From positions 31,797,119-31,861,118 of the forward strand of contig NC_068350.1 of assembly GCF_014633365.1 (NCBI RefSeq): a DNA stretch of 64,000 nt, written 5' to 3'. A model generated the notes under the pieces. The model saw nothing but the letters and a program-made list of their open reading frames with translations. It was not told the DNA's origin and searched no databases. Made by a program: the position numbers and the translations under genes. Origin of the DNA: Diospyros lotus (taxonomy: Eukaryota; Streptophyta; Magnoliopsida; Ericales; Ebenaceae). Below are positions 10,287 through 22,222 of the stretch, in pieces. Numbering within the stretch: the stretch's first letter is position 1; each line of letters opens with the position of its first letter.

Positions 10287-12151
10287 TGATGTTCTACCCT
10301 TGTGTTTAGTTTTGATGATGAAAAACAATATCGTGTTTTATCCCCAAGTCATGAGTCAAGTTTATGGTTTTCAACAAAAATCAATTTCAAATACTTTGTT
10401 AAAATGAAAACCAAATGATTTATATTCTTATACATGGAGATGTGAATAAACATGTATTATGATAAAATCTCCTAAAATATTTTTCGAATTAGTTTTGAAG
10501 TCGTTGGTCAACATAGAGCTAAAATTGTTCTAAGGCAAAAGACCAACTAGAAATTCAAATGAAAGGTTTTCAATTTAAGTTTTTCATATTTTGAAACATG
10601 CATGAAAGGTTTTGGCTTGAAACTTAATCGTATGAAAAATCCTTTAGTTCATGCATCATGTCTTGAAACTCATTTTGATATCGTTTCAATATTTTTCTAA
10701 GTCTGGAAAACTAGCACCTTATAAGGAGACATATATGAAAATGTTTTCTTTTTAGAAAACTAACTCCCGGTAATTCAATAACTAACATTCAGTAGTGATA
10801 AAATGATTTTTAACGAATTTTTCAAGAAATAAAAAGTGTATATCTTGGAGGTGGTAAAATAGCAAAATCCTAAGTTCCTACTAAAATCCAAATTCTACTT
10901 TTTTATTCTTATGGATTTTGATTTTTTTGATATTTTATTGAATCTAAATGGGGGGTACTTTCTTATTTACATTTATGTATTAAAGTAAATGGAAGGTAAA
11001 ATATAAATTAAACAAAATGAGGACATTTACGTGGTGATGTTTTGTATTAATCAAGTGTGCTTCTCATGTTATCTGTCAAGTTTCTAGATTTTCCAAGAAG
11101 ATAGTCGACTATGTTGTTTAGTGCTGTCGACTATGCATAAGGATAGTCGACTACGCTTGTTCAGTCTGTCGACTATATCTTGCATCTGTTGACTATTTTT
11201 GCGTCTGTCGACTATTGTGAAAGGATAGTCGACTATGCTATTTCATCTGTCGACTATGTTTGTTCATGAATTTTAAAATTTTATTTGTAATTTTTGATCT
11301 GTCAACTATGTAAAAGGATCTGTCGACTATGAGATTTTTTGTATTATAAGATAGTCGACTATGCTTTTCTGTCTGTCGACTATGGCTAGTTTTATTTGAT
11401 AAAATAGTCGACTAACCTATTTGATCTGTCGACTATGTGTTTCACAGAAAATTTCAACAGCTAGTTTTTGGCGCATTTAATGCTCGTCTAACCACCACAA
11501 CGGTCGAATTTTTGGATCTATCTACCATCAACTATAAATATGGGTTCGGAGAATCGATTGAAGGTTGTTGGAAAACATTTAATATCTTCAACCACCGAGC
11601 TTTCATTTTTACATCGAACGATTAATATCTTTTCTCTCTGTATTTACATTTCTGAGGCTTTGTATACACTGTTACATTCATTATAAGCCTAAATTTATCA
11701 GTTGAAGAGAGCTTGTAACTAAGAGTTTGTACTCTTAGACTTTCGTCTTCACGATTACTGTAATTGTCCTAGCGTAAGCTAGATGGCCCATTATATTGGG
11801 AGGTTTGTAAGTTTTTCCTAGTCACGGACTAAAGGACCTACTCGGGTTGAGTAGGGGGTTGATAGTGAATTTGCTTCAAAATCCTTAGTGGGTAGCTAAG
11901 GTAGTGGATTAGGCTTGGAAAGCCGAACCACTATAAATTTTTTGTCTTTTGTGCTTCCTGTTTTTATTTGTTCATGTTAGCATTTTTATCCCTACTTAAT
12001 TCATTCATTCATTCATAAGATTTCCATATTTACTTTTCACAAAACAAGATTGTTTTTACATAGATGATATCTCTGTTTCTCTACTTCAATTTTTAATATA
12101 ACCAATTCACCCCCCCTCTTGGTGTGTGCCATAGCACCTCCTGTTCTAACA
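10287..12151 (+). mobile_element. Copia-type solo LTR with perfect target duplication
   Basis: The 1865 bp element begins TGATGTTCTACCC and ends CTCCTGTTCTAACA. It is flanked by TAATC at 10282-10286 and 12152-12156, and the host repeat reads continuously across it. It has a TATA box (CTATAAATATGGG near 11532), the phrase 'aatccttagtgggtagctaaggtagtggat', 'gccgaaccactataaat', and a C-rich tail 'caccccccctcttgg'. These resemble plant SIRE/Maximus-type Copia LTRs. A short open frame at 11437-11625 has no recognisable domain and is not called. Confidence 0.88.
11101..11437. repeat. Array of GTCGACTA palindromes in the Copia LTR
   Basis: Twelve exact GTCGACTA copies plus two one-base variants occur in about 340 bases. 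Copies preceded by 'ata' (making TAGTCGACTA, a perfect 10-base palindrome) tend to alternate with copies preceded by 'ctgt'. Spacing is irregular, mostly 15-35 bases. It lies about 100-430 bases upstream of the TATA box, the position of an LTR enhancer. Confidence 0.9.
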
Positions 12152-12254
12152 TAATCAACTGGGCAACTTCTATGCAATTACATTAATTATTCACTATCAT
12201 TATTAATCAGATAATTAATAATTAATATTTTAAATTCCTACAGTTATCTTAATA

Positions 12255-12790
12255 TATAAAGTAACAGACTTCCTACATACAGTTTTCCTCCAAAAAATTG
12301 CCTCTAAAATTTGCATTAAATTTACATGGGGTTTTTCAATACTATTAATTAATCAAAAATAAATATTTTATGTCATATATTCTCATCAATTAATCCTTCA
12401 ATCAATCAAAAATAAATATTATTTTTGATAAATATGAATAGACAACTTAAATTATTAATTAAGTTATAAAAAATCATCAATTTGTATAAAATCTTATCTT
12501 TTTTTATATAATATATTAAATAAATTATAATAGTTTACACATATTTTTTCTCTCCAAAAATTAATTAGCCAAACTATTTTTTATCTCTAAAATTTGTATT
12601 AAATTTGCAAGGGTTTTTCAATACTATTAATTAATAAAAAATAAATATTTTATGTCATATTATCTCATCAATTAATCCCTCAATCAAATAAAAAATAAAT
12701 ATTATTTATGTGAAATATGAATAAACAACTTAAACTATTAATTAAATCATAGAAAATCATTCATTCGTATAAAATATTATCTTTAAATTC
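12255..12790. repeat. Two tandem units of about 270 bp, AT-rich
   Basis: 12284-12520 and 12555-12790 share the order 'cctctaaaatttg.attaaattt', 'gggtttttcaatactattaattaat', 'aaataaatattttatgtcatat', 'ctcatcaattaatcc' and 'aaatatgaata.acaacttaaa'. Each is followed by TATATAATATATTAAA, which resembles a Helitron 5' start. Confidence 0.75.
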
Positions 12791-13114
12791 TATATATCCT
12801 ATATAATATATTAAAGTATGATAGTCAGCCAAAATAGTCTATTTTGTCAAGTGGCAATCAATAGTGAATTTTTTTCTTTCAAAAACTTGCATCAAATCAA
12901 AGGTAGTGATTAATTAATTATTAATTTTAATTTAATAACTATATTATAGTCTTAAAAATATGATACTTTGGGTTTTTAATACTAATTAATATTTAAGGTA
13001 TCACATTTTCAACACTATGGAAGAAATCAAAATCCATATATTATATTTTCAATACTAATGCATGGGTTTTTCGATACTAATTAGGATGTAAGATATTACA
13101 TTTTCAAGACTATG

Positions 13115-15806
13115 TGTAACGCCTCGTTTTCTCGGGCGTATTATAACTTGGGACAATTTTGGGACAATAAATTTTTTCTTTCAAACACTAAAGCTAAATC
13201 ACATCATTTCTGGAATCCGTCCCAGAATTCCCATTCATTTATCTCGAAAGGGAATCATTATACACATCAAATGCAGAAGCAATGATTGAAACCTAATATC
13301 TTAACATTAATCATAAATCAATTTTTACATCTTCATTAACCATAAGGATATATATCAACATTTCTCAAAACGTTCAGAATTCAAAGTAGCAGAACTTAAA
13401 TACATGGGTTACATAACACATATTTCACTTGTCATGCACTCTGCTAAGTGCCGTTTCATGCCTCATTTATCCTCGTATCTGCTACAATCTCTATCTGGAA
13501 CGTTTGAATATTCCAGGGGCAAAACCCAAGTTAGATGATGAATCATCTAAGTAAGGGTACAAAAAACATATTTCGTGCATGAATGCAATGTCTTACTCAT
13601 CGTAGGTGTCAACTGCACTCCTCATGCTACATATCATTCTTACGGCCACTTCTTTCGAAGCCAGGGTGTCTGGGGGCACCCTTGGTAAAGTAGCGGTGCC
13701 AATTCGTACTCCCTACGGCCTCAATGGGTGTGATCAATTATATCATCGTGTATATATGTATTTCATAGCATGTTATGTGTGCAGTCTAGATGATGGGTGC
13801 ATATCAGAACATGTCAATATGATGAAAACATTTTCGAGGAACATAAATCACTTACAAACCAAGCATTTTCCATAAAACTAAATTCAGTTGAGAAGTATCA
13901 CTTATCTTCTCAAGCTTATCGGGCTACCTCGATGCTGGTGCCGTGTATTGCCTTGATTTGCGTGCTAACCTCAAAATTCGCACCTGCCACCTCAATTCAA
14001 GCCTCAAATCATCCTAATCACCATATTTATTCAAATAAACATTAAAATCTATTTTTCCATAATTTCTTGTATTTTCTTTATTTTTTTCTCTATTTCCTCC
14101 TATTTTTCCTCAATAAATCCAAACTAAATATTTCTAAATTATTTTCTCAAATATTTCACTACGACAATTCATAAGATAATATTCCTGAATTTCTAGAATT
14201 TTCTAGAAAATTTTACTTACCTTAGCTTGGCTTCTCTGGCTTACTCGGCATGCGTGCCATATTTCTGAAACCCGTGCCCGAACCATTTTCTTACCCAAAA
14301 TTTTTGAAATATCACCAAAACATAATTTTCTATTTTTCAATTTTTTTTTAGGATTTTTCTCATCCTTTTCCTATTTTCTTTTCTTTTTCTTTTTTTCCTC
14401 TACTATTCATCATCTTCTCTGCTCCTTCTTCACTGCACCCGTGCACAGCTCCATGCGCGAACCAGCCACGCCGCCGCTTTGCTCAGCCGGCCCCCGCCAC
14501 CACTATGGTCGGCATCGCCATCGTCGGTTTCCACCGGCTCCACTGCACACCGCCTCAGCCATCACGGCCGACGCCACCTACTGCTGCCCTGTTCGCCGAG
14601 CTTGCAGAAGCTTCCTTGGTTGCCGCACAGCAGCCTTGGTGCTGCTACCCTGGTCGATTTCGGCCATTCCCACTATCACCGCGACCAACTATCGGCTCCA
14701 TGGCGGCCTCTTCGCACTGCCCCTACTTCGCATCGGCCAACTCGTTGTCGCGGCTACCATGGCCGCGACCCACCTCCCTTCTAGCTCTCTCTCCCTTGCT
14801 TCTCTCAGATTGCCCAACCCAAGCTCTCTCTCCCTTGCATCTCTCGGTCCTCGATCACTGCCAATTTATAGGCAGCCATTGCGTGTATATATATATATAT
14901 TATACATCATTAATTACATAATCCCTTAATTCTTGTTGCCATTCCTCAAATCCTGCTGCCATTTACTCCAATTTTGCGCAAATCTTAGATGCATAAGCAT
15001 GGCTATGGCATTGCAGTGATATGGAATGAAGTTGTAGAGGCATGGCCTCACGCCCCCACACTGCTACGTATATATATATACACATCACATTTAATGCTTC
15101 AATCTTCTCAAATCTTATCACCTTTAATGCTTCAACTTTCTCAAATCTCTTCTCCTTACCCATTGCAAGTTTCCTCCTCAAATCTAGCTTCCAATCTTGG
15201 CCATTGAAGCTTCACAGAAGCTTGGCCATTCACGTGCACACACACACATATATATATATAATATCTATATATAACACTATGATGCAAGAGAAATCACATA
15301 TTTACATCTCAAATTCCATCTCTATTTCACTTGGTTAATTCCCTTATTGCAACTATGCTCTTAAATATCGAATTAATTTGCATTCCAATACTGGAAACGC
15401 AAAATTATTAACTTTAAAGTTACTCGTTTGGATGATTTTGCCCCAGTTTCTTCACCAGGCTATCAATTGATCCTGAAACCACTGAAGGGCTGATCCTTAT
15501 GCAAAATTGGAGCCCCCATAGGGTTTCGTTGATTTTTTGAAGGTCTCCTACGACGATTCAGTTTTGCAGCCTAAATGGCAGTTGTATTTTAGCTGTACCA
15601 AAAATTGTTCTCGATTTGATTTCTTTTGATACCATAAATCCTATCTCGGAATGCTTATCGAAATCATATCATTTTCCTTAGATAATTTCATTCCGAGGCA
15701 TTTCTTACAGTCGATTCGGTATTTATAACTGCAATCAAACCAATTTTTCGGTATTCTAAACTCATCGAAATTATGTAGCAACTTCATAAGAACATGGGGT
15801 ATTACA
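13115..15806 (-). mobile_element. Solo LTR C, long gypsy-type, reverse orientation
   Basis: On the minus strand it starts TGTAATACCCCATG and ends GAGGCGTTACA, 2692 bp, flanked by CTATG at 13110-13114 and 15807-15811. The flanks join into the 'ttttcaagactatggaagaaa' phrase seen twice nearby without an insert. The minus-strand end (AATACGCCCGAGAAAACGAGG) and the block with CTTAGATGATTCATCATCT near 13530-13555 match LTR D at 28532-31590. A TATA box (CCTATAAATTGG) is at 14861-14872 on the minus strand. The CG-rich open frames at 14441-14929 on the other strand lie in the leader and are not genes. Confidence 0.9.
14887..14901. repeat. TA microsatellite
   Basis: A short TA run lies inside LTR C. 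Similar runs occur at about 15066-15080 and 15247-15261. Confidence 0.8.
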
Positions 15807-15811
15807 CTATG

Positions 15812-16479
15812 GAAGAAAATTAATGCATAGTAAAAGAAAAATAAGTCAAAATCTATATTTTTAAGATTAACAATTAAAATTAAATTTTAAGATTAAAAAT
15901 TAAAAATTTTAAGAGAATTTTTAATTAGCATTGGAAAACCATGATTCCTCACATTTAAGAGTTTTAATTTATATTTCTATTTATTATAAATTTATAAATA
16001 AATATATGATATAATAAATAATTTTACTTTAATAATTAATTAATCATTGCATTTAATTTAATGTATGAGTTTTTCAATGCTAATTAAGATTTAAGATATC
16101 ACATATTCAAGAATAACGCATGAATTTTTCAATACTAGTTAAGATTTAATATATTATATTTTCAATACCATGAAAGAAAATTAATGCATTGTGAAAGAAA
16201 AATAAGTTAAAATCCATATTTTCAATGTTTTGTTATCATTGCATAAATTAAAAATTTTAAGAGAACTTTTAATTAGTATTGAGAAACTCTTACTTCCTTA
16301 CGTTCAGGAGTTTTAATTTATATTTATAATTATAATTATAATTTATAAATAAATATATAATATAATAAATTAATTTACTTTAATAATTAATTAATCACTA
16401 TATTTAATTTAATGTAAATATTTAATCAAGATTTTTTATTTTATATAATGCTATACAATTTAATAAAAGACTTTTTAAA
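15812..16479. other. AT-rich Helitron interior with repeated phrases
   Basis: Phrases such as 'tttttcaatactaattaagatttaa.atatcaca' and 'atgaaagaaaattaatgca' recur two to three times and also appear left of LTR C at 12990-13110. No coding signal is seen. Confidence 0.6.
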
Positions 16480-17070
16480 GTAACTTTTCAAAATATGAAC
16501 GTTAAATGTTCAAGTTGTGAGATTTTGGGAGATTTTATGTTTTGAAGATAGGTTAAAAACTTATAACATTCCCATTAAGATGATTTTCATGGATGAACAT
16601 ATTTTTTTTCCTAATAAATTTATTGTTAATTATTTATATAGATTATGCCATCAAATTTATAAGGTGAAAGGATTCATGCAACAATCAAGCCTTAGTTGGT
16701 TTGATCTTTCAAACTATTGATTTGTGATGAACAATTATGTTTTATATCCAATTTTATATTTAGATACAACAATATGAAATATAAGACTACAAATCACGAG
16801 TACAAACTAAACTTAATATCAAATACTATTGTTATAGATGCTATGGATGAGAGTTTTTTAATACAAAATTTTATCTTTAAGTCATTTGCTAATATTTTGA
16901 GTGTAGTTGAATTTGACAAACATGAATTATTTGGTAAGTATAAAGTTGATTATACAATTATTTATGTGTTTATAACTGACACTTTTTTTTATTTTTATTA
17001 AAGATATAATTAGAAAGGTCATTGACAAAGACAATGTTAAATGCCAAGAATCTTATGAAATGACAAGCGA
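16480..17070 (+). pseudogene. RPA1/DUF223-like OB-fold protein remnant inside the Helitron
   Basis: Two adjoining open stretches (16517-16720 and 16717-17001) read RFWEILCFEDRLKTYN and then IPIKMIFMDEH. Further on they give YKTTNHEYKLNLI and FKSFANILSVVEFDKH. This order, a WxV/WEI start, then an I-x-M-x-x-x-D-E turn, then Y-R/K-T-T-N-H-E-Y-K-L-N, is that of plant replication protein A-like DUF223 OB-fold domains. Such genes are commonly carried by plant Helitrons, where the protein is thought to bind single-stranded DNA. Stops and a frame change near 16720, and the lack of a complete gene, make it a degraded copy. An A/T-rich tail with more fragmentary coding follows to about 17070. Confidence 0.65.
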
Positions 17071-17314
17071 AAAAATGTGACAATCTACTTAATGTGTTAA
17101 TTATTTTTTAACACATTGAATGACAGTATATTGATTTAATAACATTCTCTATTAGCACATTAAATAGTGAATATAATTAATTAAACTTAAATTTTGATAA
17201 AAGGTTGAGTATTAAAATAAAAAAAACTATATTTATCGATTTTGTTATGATTATTTTAAAAAATAAGTTTAATTTTTTATTTTTAAATTTATAAATTTAT
17301 TTTAATTACATCTT

Positions 17315-17344
17315 CCGTGCATCGCGCATGGGTTTAACACTAGT
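17315..17344 (+). other. Helitron 3' terminus: hairpin plus CTAGT
   Basis: CCGTGC (17315-17320) pairs with GCATGG (17326-17331), with one G-T pair, around the loop ATCGC. Eight bases later comes CTAGT (17340-17344), followed by T. This is the canonical Helitron end that directs termination of the rolling-circle transfer. Confidence 0.75.
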
Positions 17345-17816
17345 TAAAATAATATAGGAAGAGATATTTTTTATATTTATATTTATATTTATTCAAATAA
17401 TTTCATTTTAATGCATACAAAATTTCAAATGAAATCATTTACAATATGACCATTTCAAATTACAAAATTTAAAAGTCGTTTAGAGATTCTCACTAAAAAA
17501 TATATTTTTTGTGATAAAACTATTTTAAAAATTAATTATTATATCTAAAAAAAATAAAACGTTCTTATTGGAATAGATAATAAATTTATTAAGTCCTTAT
17601 CGTAATTTGTTGACTTTGAGAGAAAACTAAAAGAGTAACTTGCACCGTAAGTAACGCCTCATAATAAACATAAAATTATTAATTCAAAGGTGACCATGTT
17701 ACTTAATTAATATAAACATATGTAATCATGTGTCGGGTACTAAGATAAATAACTACAATTATTGTATATAAATTTTGTACAAAATAACCATCAATACCAT
17801 GGAGTGTGATTTTTAT
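17345..17816. other. AT-rich spacer
   Basis: Nothing recognisable apart from low-complexity AT-rich sequence. Confidence 0.6.
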
Positions 17817-18200
17817 TCACCCCGGAGATTTAGCGACAAGACGAGGTGACGATATAAAGAGGCGGGTCGACAATGACAAAAGGAAAGAGAGAGAAATGCA
17901 GTGGCAAAACAAAGTAACGAATTGATAGTGGTAGGAGGAAAAAGAGAGAGGAGAAAGAAACGGAGTGATTAAATGGTGAGTAACGATGAGACAAAGCCAC
18001 AAATCAATGGCAAAGAGAGGAAAGAGAGAGAAACAGCAAGATGAGGCGGCCAACAACAATGAGGTGAAGTGGTAAGCAACGGCGAGACAATAATGAGGCG
18101 ACGATTGACAAGTTGGTGGCGAGAGAAATGAGAGTGAGGAAAGAGAAATAAGATAAATAAAGAAAGAGACGTAAAATGACTTTTTCATCGGTAAAATCAC
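17817..18200. repeat. Purine-rich GA/GAC/GGC low-complexity segment
   Basis: The + strand is strongly purine-biased with words like 'gagagag', 'ggtgag', 'aacgatgag' and 'ggcgac'. The long open frames on the minus strand are serine/leucine-rich products of that bias. A similar segment is at 32400-32990. Confidence 0.6.
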
Positions 18201-18344
18201 TCACGGTGAACAAAATCTCACTCAATTTGCCCAAGTGCCCATCTATGCCCAAATATTAAATAATAATAATAGTAGTAAAATCACTAAGATGACCGCAATT
18301 CAAAGTGTAATTATGAATTTTTTTATTTAAAAAGTTTACAATGA

Positions 18345-19159
18345 CAGGGACTGAATTGCCTCCACTAATTAGAGTCGGCTGACACCCTCTTATTATACAA
18401 TTAATTATTGATCTTTAGCACTCCGAACATAAGTTAAGTAATAGATAAGTGGTACGCATAAGTTAATATTAATAAGTCACGAATTCGATACTCAACATAA
18501 ATAAGGATTAAAAGTTTGTCTCTAATTTATTTTTTTTATTAAAATTAAGGATACGAATAACGAAAAATTATGGCATAAAGACAATAATTTTAATTATTGA
18601 CTTGTAAATATTATTATTATTATTAAATTATTTGAGTCTGCAATAAAAAAAATAGTTAGAAGATATGGGAAAGTTTTTCTGTAAATATTCTGATATTTAA
18701 ATAAGATATTAAAGATAATAAATGTTGTACTGAAACTATTATTAGAAACGTACGTTTTTAGTGTCTGCTTGTTTATAAAGGGGTATAAAATAATTTTAAA
18801 AAGTTTAAAATTAATATTTTTGTAAATAATATTTATCTTAATATTAGGATTAATATTTTTACATATAACGTTTATATTGATATTTTAAAATTTATTAAGA
18901 TTAATATTTTTATGGATGATGTTTATTTCAATATTTTAAAATTTTTTTAGAATTAAAATTCTTTATGATTAATTGAATGTGCGGTTGTAGAATCTTTGAA
19001 AATATTGAGGCCAACACATCAATATTAAATTAATTGTAGGGCTAATACAGTCTTTTGGATTTAATATTAAATTAATAAAATGAATTGACATTCATTTAAT
19101 GAACCTTATCAACTGTTGTAGTTAACAAAACCCTTATGACGTCATCTGAGAGGGACTGA
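18345..19159 (+). repeat. Divergent tandem duplication, unit 1
   Basis: The unit runs from 'gggactgaattg...attagagtcggctgacaccctcttattatacaattaattattga' to 'gaattgacattcatttaatgaaccttatcaactg'. Unit 2 repeats the same order. It carries an extra piece at 18411-18540 that unit 2 lacks. Confidence 0.75.
18411..18540 (+). mobile_element. Possible SINE-like insertion in duplication unit 1
   Basis: This piece, absent from unit 2, contains CGAATTCGATACTC, a B-box-like sequence. A weak A-box-like stretch lies upstream. The ends are not well defined. Confidence 0.35.
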
Positions 19160-20110
19160 ATTGTAAATTGAGTCCCTCCACTGATTAGAGTCGGCTGACA
19201 CCCTCTTATTATACAATTAATTATTGAACTGTATCCGCACATAGTATTAAGATCACATGTAAACACTGATTATGAAATGTTAATATATTGTTAATCATGA
19301 AGCCGTTGTATCATAAATTCTTAGTTGGCGTGTTTGACAGGTTGATGCCATTATTATTATTATTATTATTGTTATTAAAATATAATAATAATTTTATTTA
19401 ATTAAAAATACTATCGTTAAATTACCTAAATTTGCAATAACAAAAATAGTTAGAGGTCATAGAGAGGTTCCCATATAAATACCCCGATACTTAAATTAGA
19501 CATTAAAAATGATGAACGTCGTATTAAAATCAGTATCAGATGTGTATGTTTTTTTAAAATAAATGCTTACTTATTTATAAAAGAATCCTAAATAGTGTAA
19601 GGTTAGTATTCTTGTAAATAATGTTTATCTTAACATTTTGAATCTTGACATAATTAATATTTTTATAGATAATGTCTATATTGATATTTTGAAACCCGTT
19701 AAGATTAACATTATTATAGATGACATTTATTCCAATATTTCAAAAAAAATTTAAAACTAAAATTCTTAATGGATAATTGTCTATCCATTTCGTAAAATCT
19801 TTAGAGAAATTTTTAAATGTTAGAATTATCTAGTTTTCGTATTGTGCGAGACCCTCTCATTTACCAAAAAATTTACACCTTTTAGACCAAAAAGTTATTT
19901 GGGCCTTTTTTTGAACTTTTTTGGTCTTTCAAGGAGATTTTGTCTATCACATAACAATTATAATAAGATTTTCTAATTCACTTTTAATTTAGAGAATATA
20001 AATATGTAGGGTTAATACAGTCTTTTGGATTTAATATTAAATTAATAAAATGAATTGACATTCATTTAATGAACCTTATCAACTGTTGTAGTTAACAAAA
20101 CCCTTATAAT
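19160..20110 (+). repeat. Divergent tandem duplication, unit 2
   Basis: This unit repeats the landmarks of unit 1 in order: the 'gtcggctgacaccctc' block, a TTA-rich stretch (19340-19370), a 'gcaataacaaaaatagttagagg' block and 'ttaagattaac' blocks. It ends with a nearly identical 105 base block at about 20005-20110 versus 19035-19140. The middle parts are about 75-80% alike by eye; the end blocks are nearly identical. Confidence 0.75.
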
Positions 20111-21289
20111 AATGCATAATTAATTTTTAATTCATTACTAATCTCAATTTCAATTTGTCACCAGTGCCCATCTCCAACCATGCTACTATATTAATGCCTA
20201 ATCATTCTGTCCCCCATCCCAATTTCGTTTTCATTAATTCTAATAACCTTATTAAAGGCGACAACATTGACACAATTATTGAGGCCAACACATCAAATAC
20301 AGTTAAGAAATACAACCATTTTAGAACTTTGTATTATAAATGATTTTGAGTACATTTTTTTTATTTTAAATATTTAAACTATACACTATTTTTTTTAAGT
20401 AAAAAAAATATGTATAGATAGAGAAAATATTTGTACAAAATTCAAATCAAGGCATACCCCAATATATAATATAACATAAATCAAGAGAAAACCAAAATAC
20501 TCGAGATCCACCCACAGATGTGTGGGATCTAAACAACATAACAGAAACAGAGCTATATGCAATAAATGTTAAGTAACAACTTCATATCAAGATGTCAGCT
20601 CCAAAGCCAAGACATTCTAAACACGTCTTTTGGATCAATGAGACATTGCGAAGACTAGGATCAAGTAGCAAACATAAAAGCAGCCACATACATAACCACC
20701 AAACTGACAATGTGTACAAAAACGACAAATTAGGACTAGAGAGTCATCCGAGTAAGTGCCACCAAAGATCGTTGATGAGCAGTCAACCTTGGGACGCGAA
20801 ATGAAACAAACACTTAGGGTCATACCCATCAATTCATAGCCCAATCGAGAACTAAATCAAACTTTATATTCTATTAATTAACCTTTTAATTTAGTTAGAA
20901 CACCCTTTCATAAGTAATAGCATTAAATAAATTAAACGTATACTTCTTGAATTTTAGGCCTTTAACCCAAATACTTCCTAACCTTTATATTTTATCAATA
21001 ATAAGATAAAATTTATCCAATAATTTTTTATATAATTACAAATTGATGTATTTACTCTTTATCTCATTATTTAACACAAATTGACATGGGCTTGTGTTGT
21101 ATGCCTGTTTGACCCGGAAAGTTTCCATTGATAGTTTATTAATAATAGATATCATTTATCTATAAAATAAGAGGGTAAAGCATCTTGTGATAGCGATATA
21201 GGTGATGAGTAAATGGTAGATTTATAAATGTATGTTCATCATTTAAGCAATCATTTATAATACAAATTTTTGAGGGTGTTTGCATCTTT
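20111..21289. other. AT-rich spacer with a moderate-complexity patch
   Basis: 20455-20860 is less AT-biased than its surroundings and has open frames on both strands. I recognise no domain, splice pattern or RNA in it. It could be a decayed gene end or retroposed sequence. Confidence 0.5.
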
Positions 21290-21780
21290 TAAGTATTTTT
21301 ATCCTATTAATATGGTCAAATTTTTATTTTTTTTCATATTTTTATGATTTTTTTCTATAATTACTTAAAATTTTTATTTTTTCAATTATATCTCTATGCA
21401 TATATTTTTAGATTAATTTAAGCCCTATTCTTTGACTTTTTTTTTAAGTGACCATTGAAAATTTTCATCATTTCAATTATATTCCTATACTTGTATTTTA
21501 GAGTTAAATTAATCTATATACTTTTATGCATAAAAAAAAAAGATAAAGAGAGATGAGGCAAGTTAACCATTTTTTTTTTTTTACATGTCAAAGTACATGA
21601 GTATAATCAAAATAACAAAAAATTTGAATTATCATACGAATAAAAAGTCAAAATATAGGAGTTAAATTGATTTGAAAATACAGATATAAAGTGTAATTGA
21701 AATAAAAAAAAATTTAATTAATCACATAAAAAAAATCAGAATATAAAAAGTAAAAATATCAATATGGCTAAACCCATATT
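21290..21780. repeat. Foldback-type long inverted repeat
   Basis: The left arm, about 21290-21520, and the reverse complement of the right arm, about 21560-21780, share the order 'aatatggtca/gcca', a T-rich run, 'tttcaatta.a.ct', 'ttaattta..ccta' and 'tttgactttt'. The arms are imperfect and centred near 21540. No coding potential is seen; it could be a foldback or MITE-like element. Confidence 0.55.
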
Positions 21781-21974
21781 TTTGTCCCAATATTGTTACT
21801 TGTATAAAAAAGGAACCTTTAGTAATAATAGTAAAATTACTATTCGTAACTAGAAAATTAGAACAAGAATAAAAAATTATATACAAATACAAATAGTACA
21901 AATTTGGTGACTGTTAAGGATATGCACTTTTATATATCAAGTGTTTCGGGGTGGAGTTAGGGTTTGTTTAACTA

Positions 21975-22222
21975 AAAATATTAAGGGTATATTCGATAGT
22001 ATTTAGTTAAAAAGGAAAATATTTTTTAACTTGTATGAAAAATAAAAATCATCTCCCCTTAGATGAAATTTTTTATGGAAAAAAAGTAAAAACATATTTT
22101 AATGATTGTATCATGAAATTGAATTCTATGAAAAATATAGTGTGTCAAACACTAAAGATAGAATTTAATTTCTTAGATGTGATATTTTCTATGTATTTTT
22201 CATGCTATCAAACACACCCTAA
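21975..22222. mobile_element. Small MITE-like element with terminal inverted repeats
   Basis: The left end TTAAGGGTATATTCGATAGTAT matches the reverse complement of the right end TGCTATCAAACACACCCTAA with a few differences. The length is about 245 bp and the ends resemble hAT-type miniature elements. No clear target duplication was read. Confidence 0.55.

Larger units (their letters stand above)
9458..17344 (+). mobile_element. Candidate Helitron carrying an RPA-like gene remnant, invaded by two solo LTRs
   Basis: The right end has Helitron features: a 6-bp stem hairpin (17315-17331), then 8 bases, then CTAGT, followed by T. The proposed left end TCTTAATATATATTAAAATAG at 9458 follows an A, as expected for insertion between A and T, and resembles plant Helitron 5' ends. 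Inside are decayed RPA/DUF223-like coding pieces (about 16480-17070), a gene type often carried by plant Helitrons. Two solo LTRs with clean target duplications interrupt it, so the original length would be about 3.3 kb. The left end is the weaker call: another TC-start candidate near 12790 would make a shorter element. Confidence 0.55.

Noticed and set aside
11101..11437. CRISPR-like array
   Set aside because: The repeat is an 8-10 base palindrome with irregular spacers inside a plant Copia LTR. Unit size and spacing do not fit.
14441..14929. Open frames of 101-162 codons rich in Pro/Ser/His/Arg
   Set aside because: They lie in the GC-rich leader of solo LTR C, antisense to it, in several overlapping frames with no domain.
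17817..18252. 127-codon Ser/Leu-rich open frame on the minus strand
   Set aside because: It is a by-product of a purine-rich low-complexity segment with no conserved motif.
20155..20844. Several 62-70 codon open frames
   Set aside because: No domain, no splice context, and overlapping frames on both strands.
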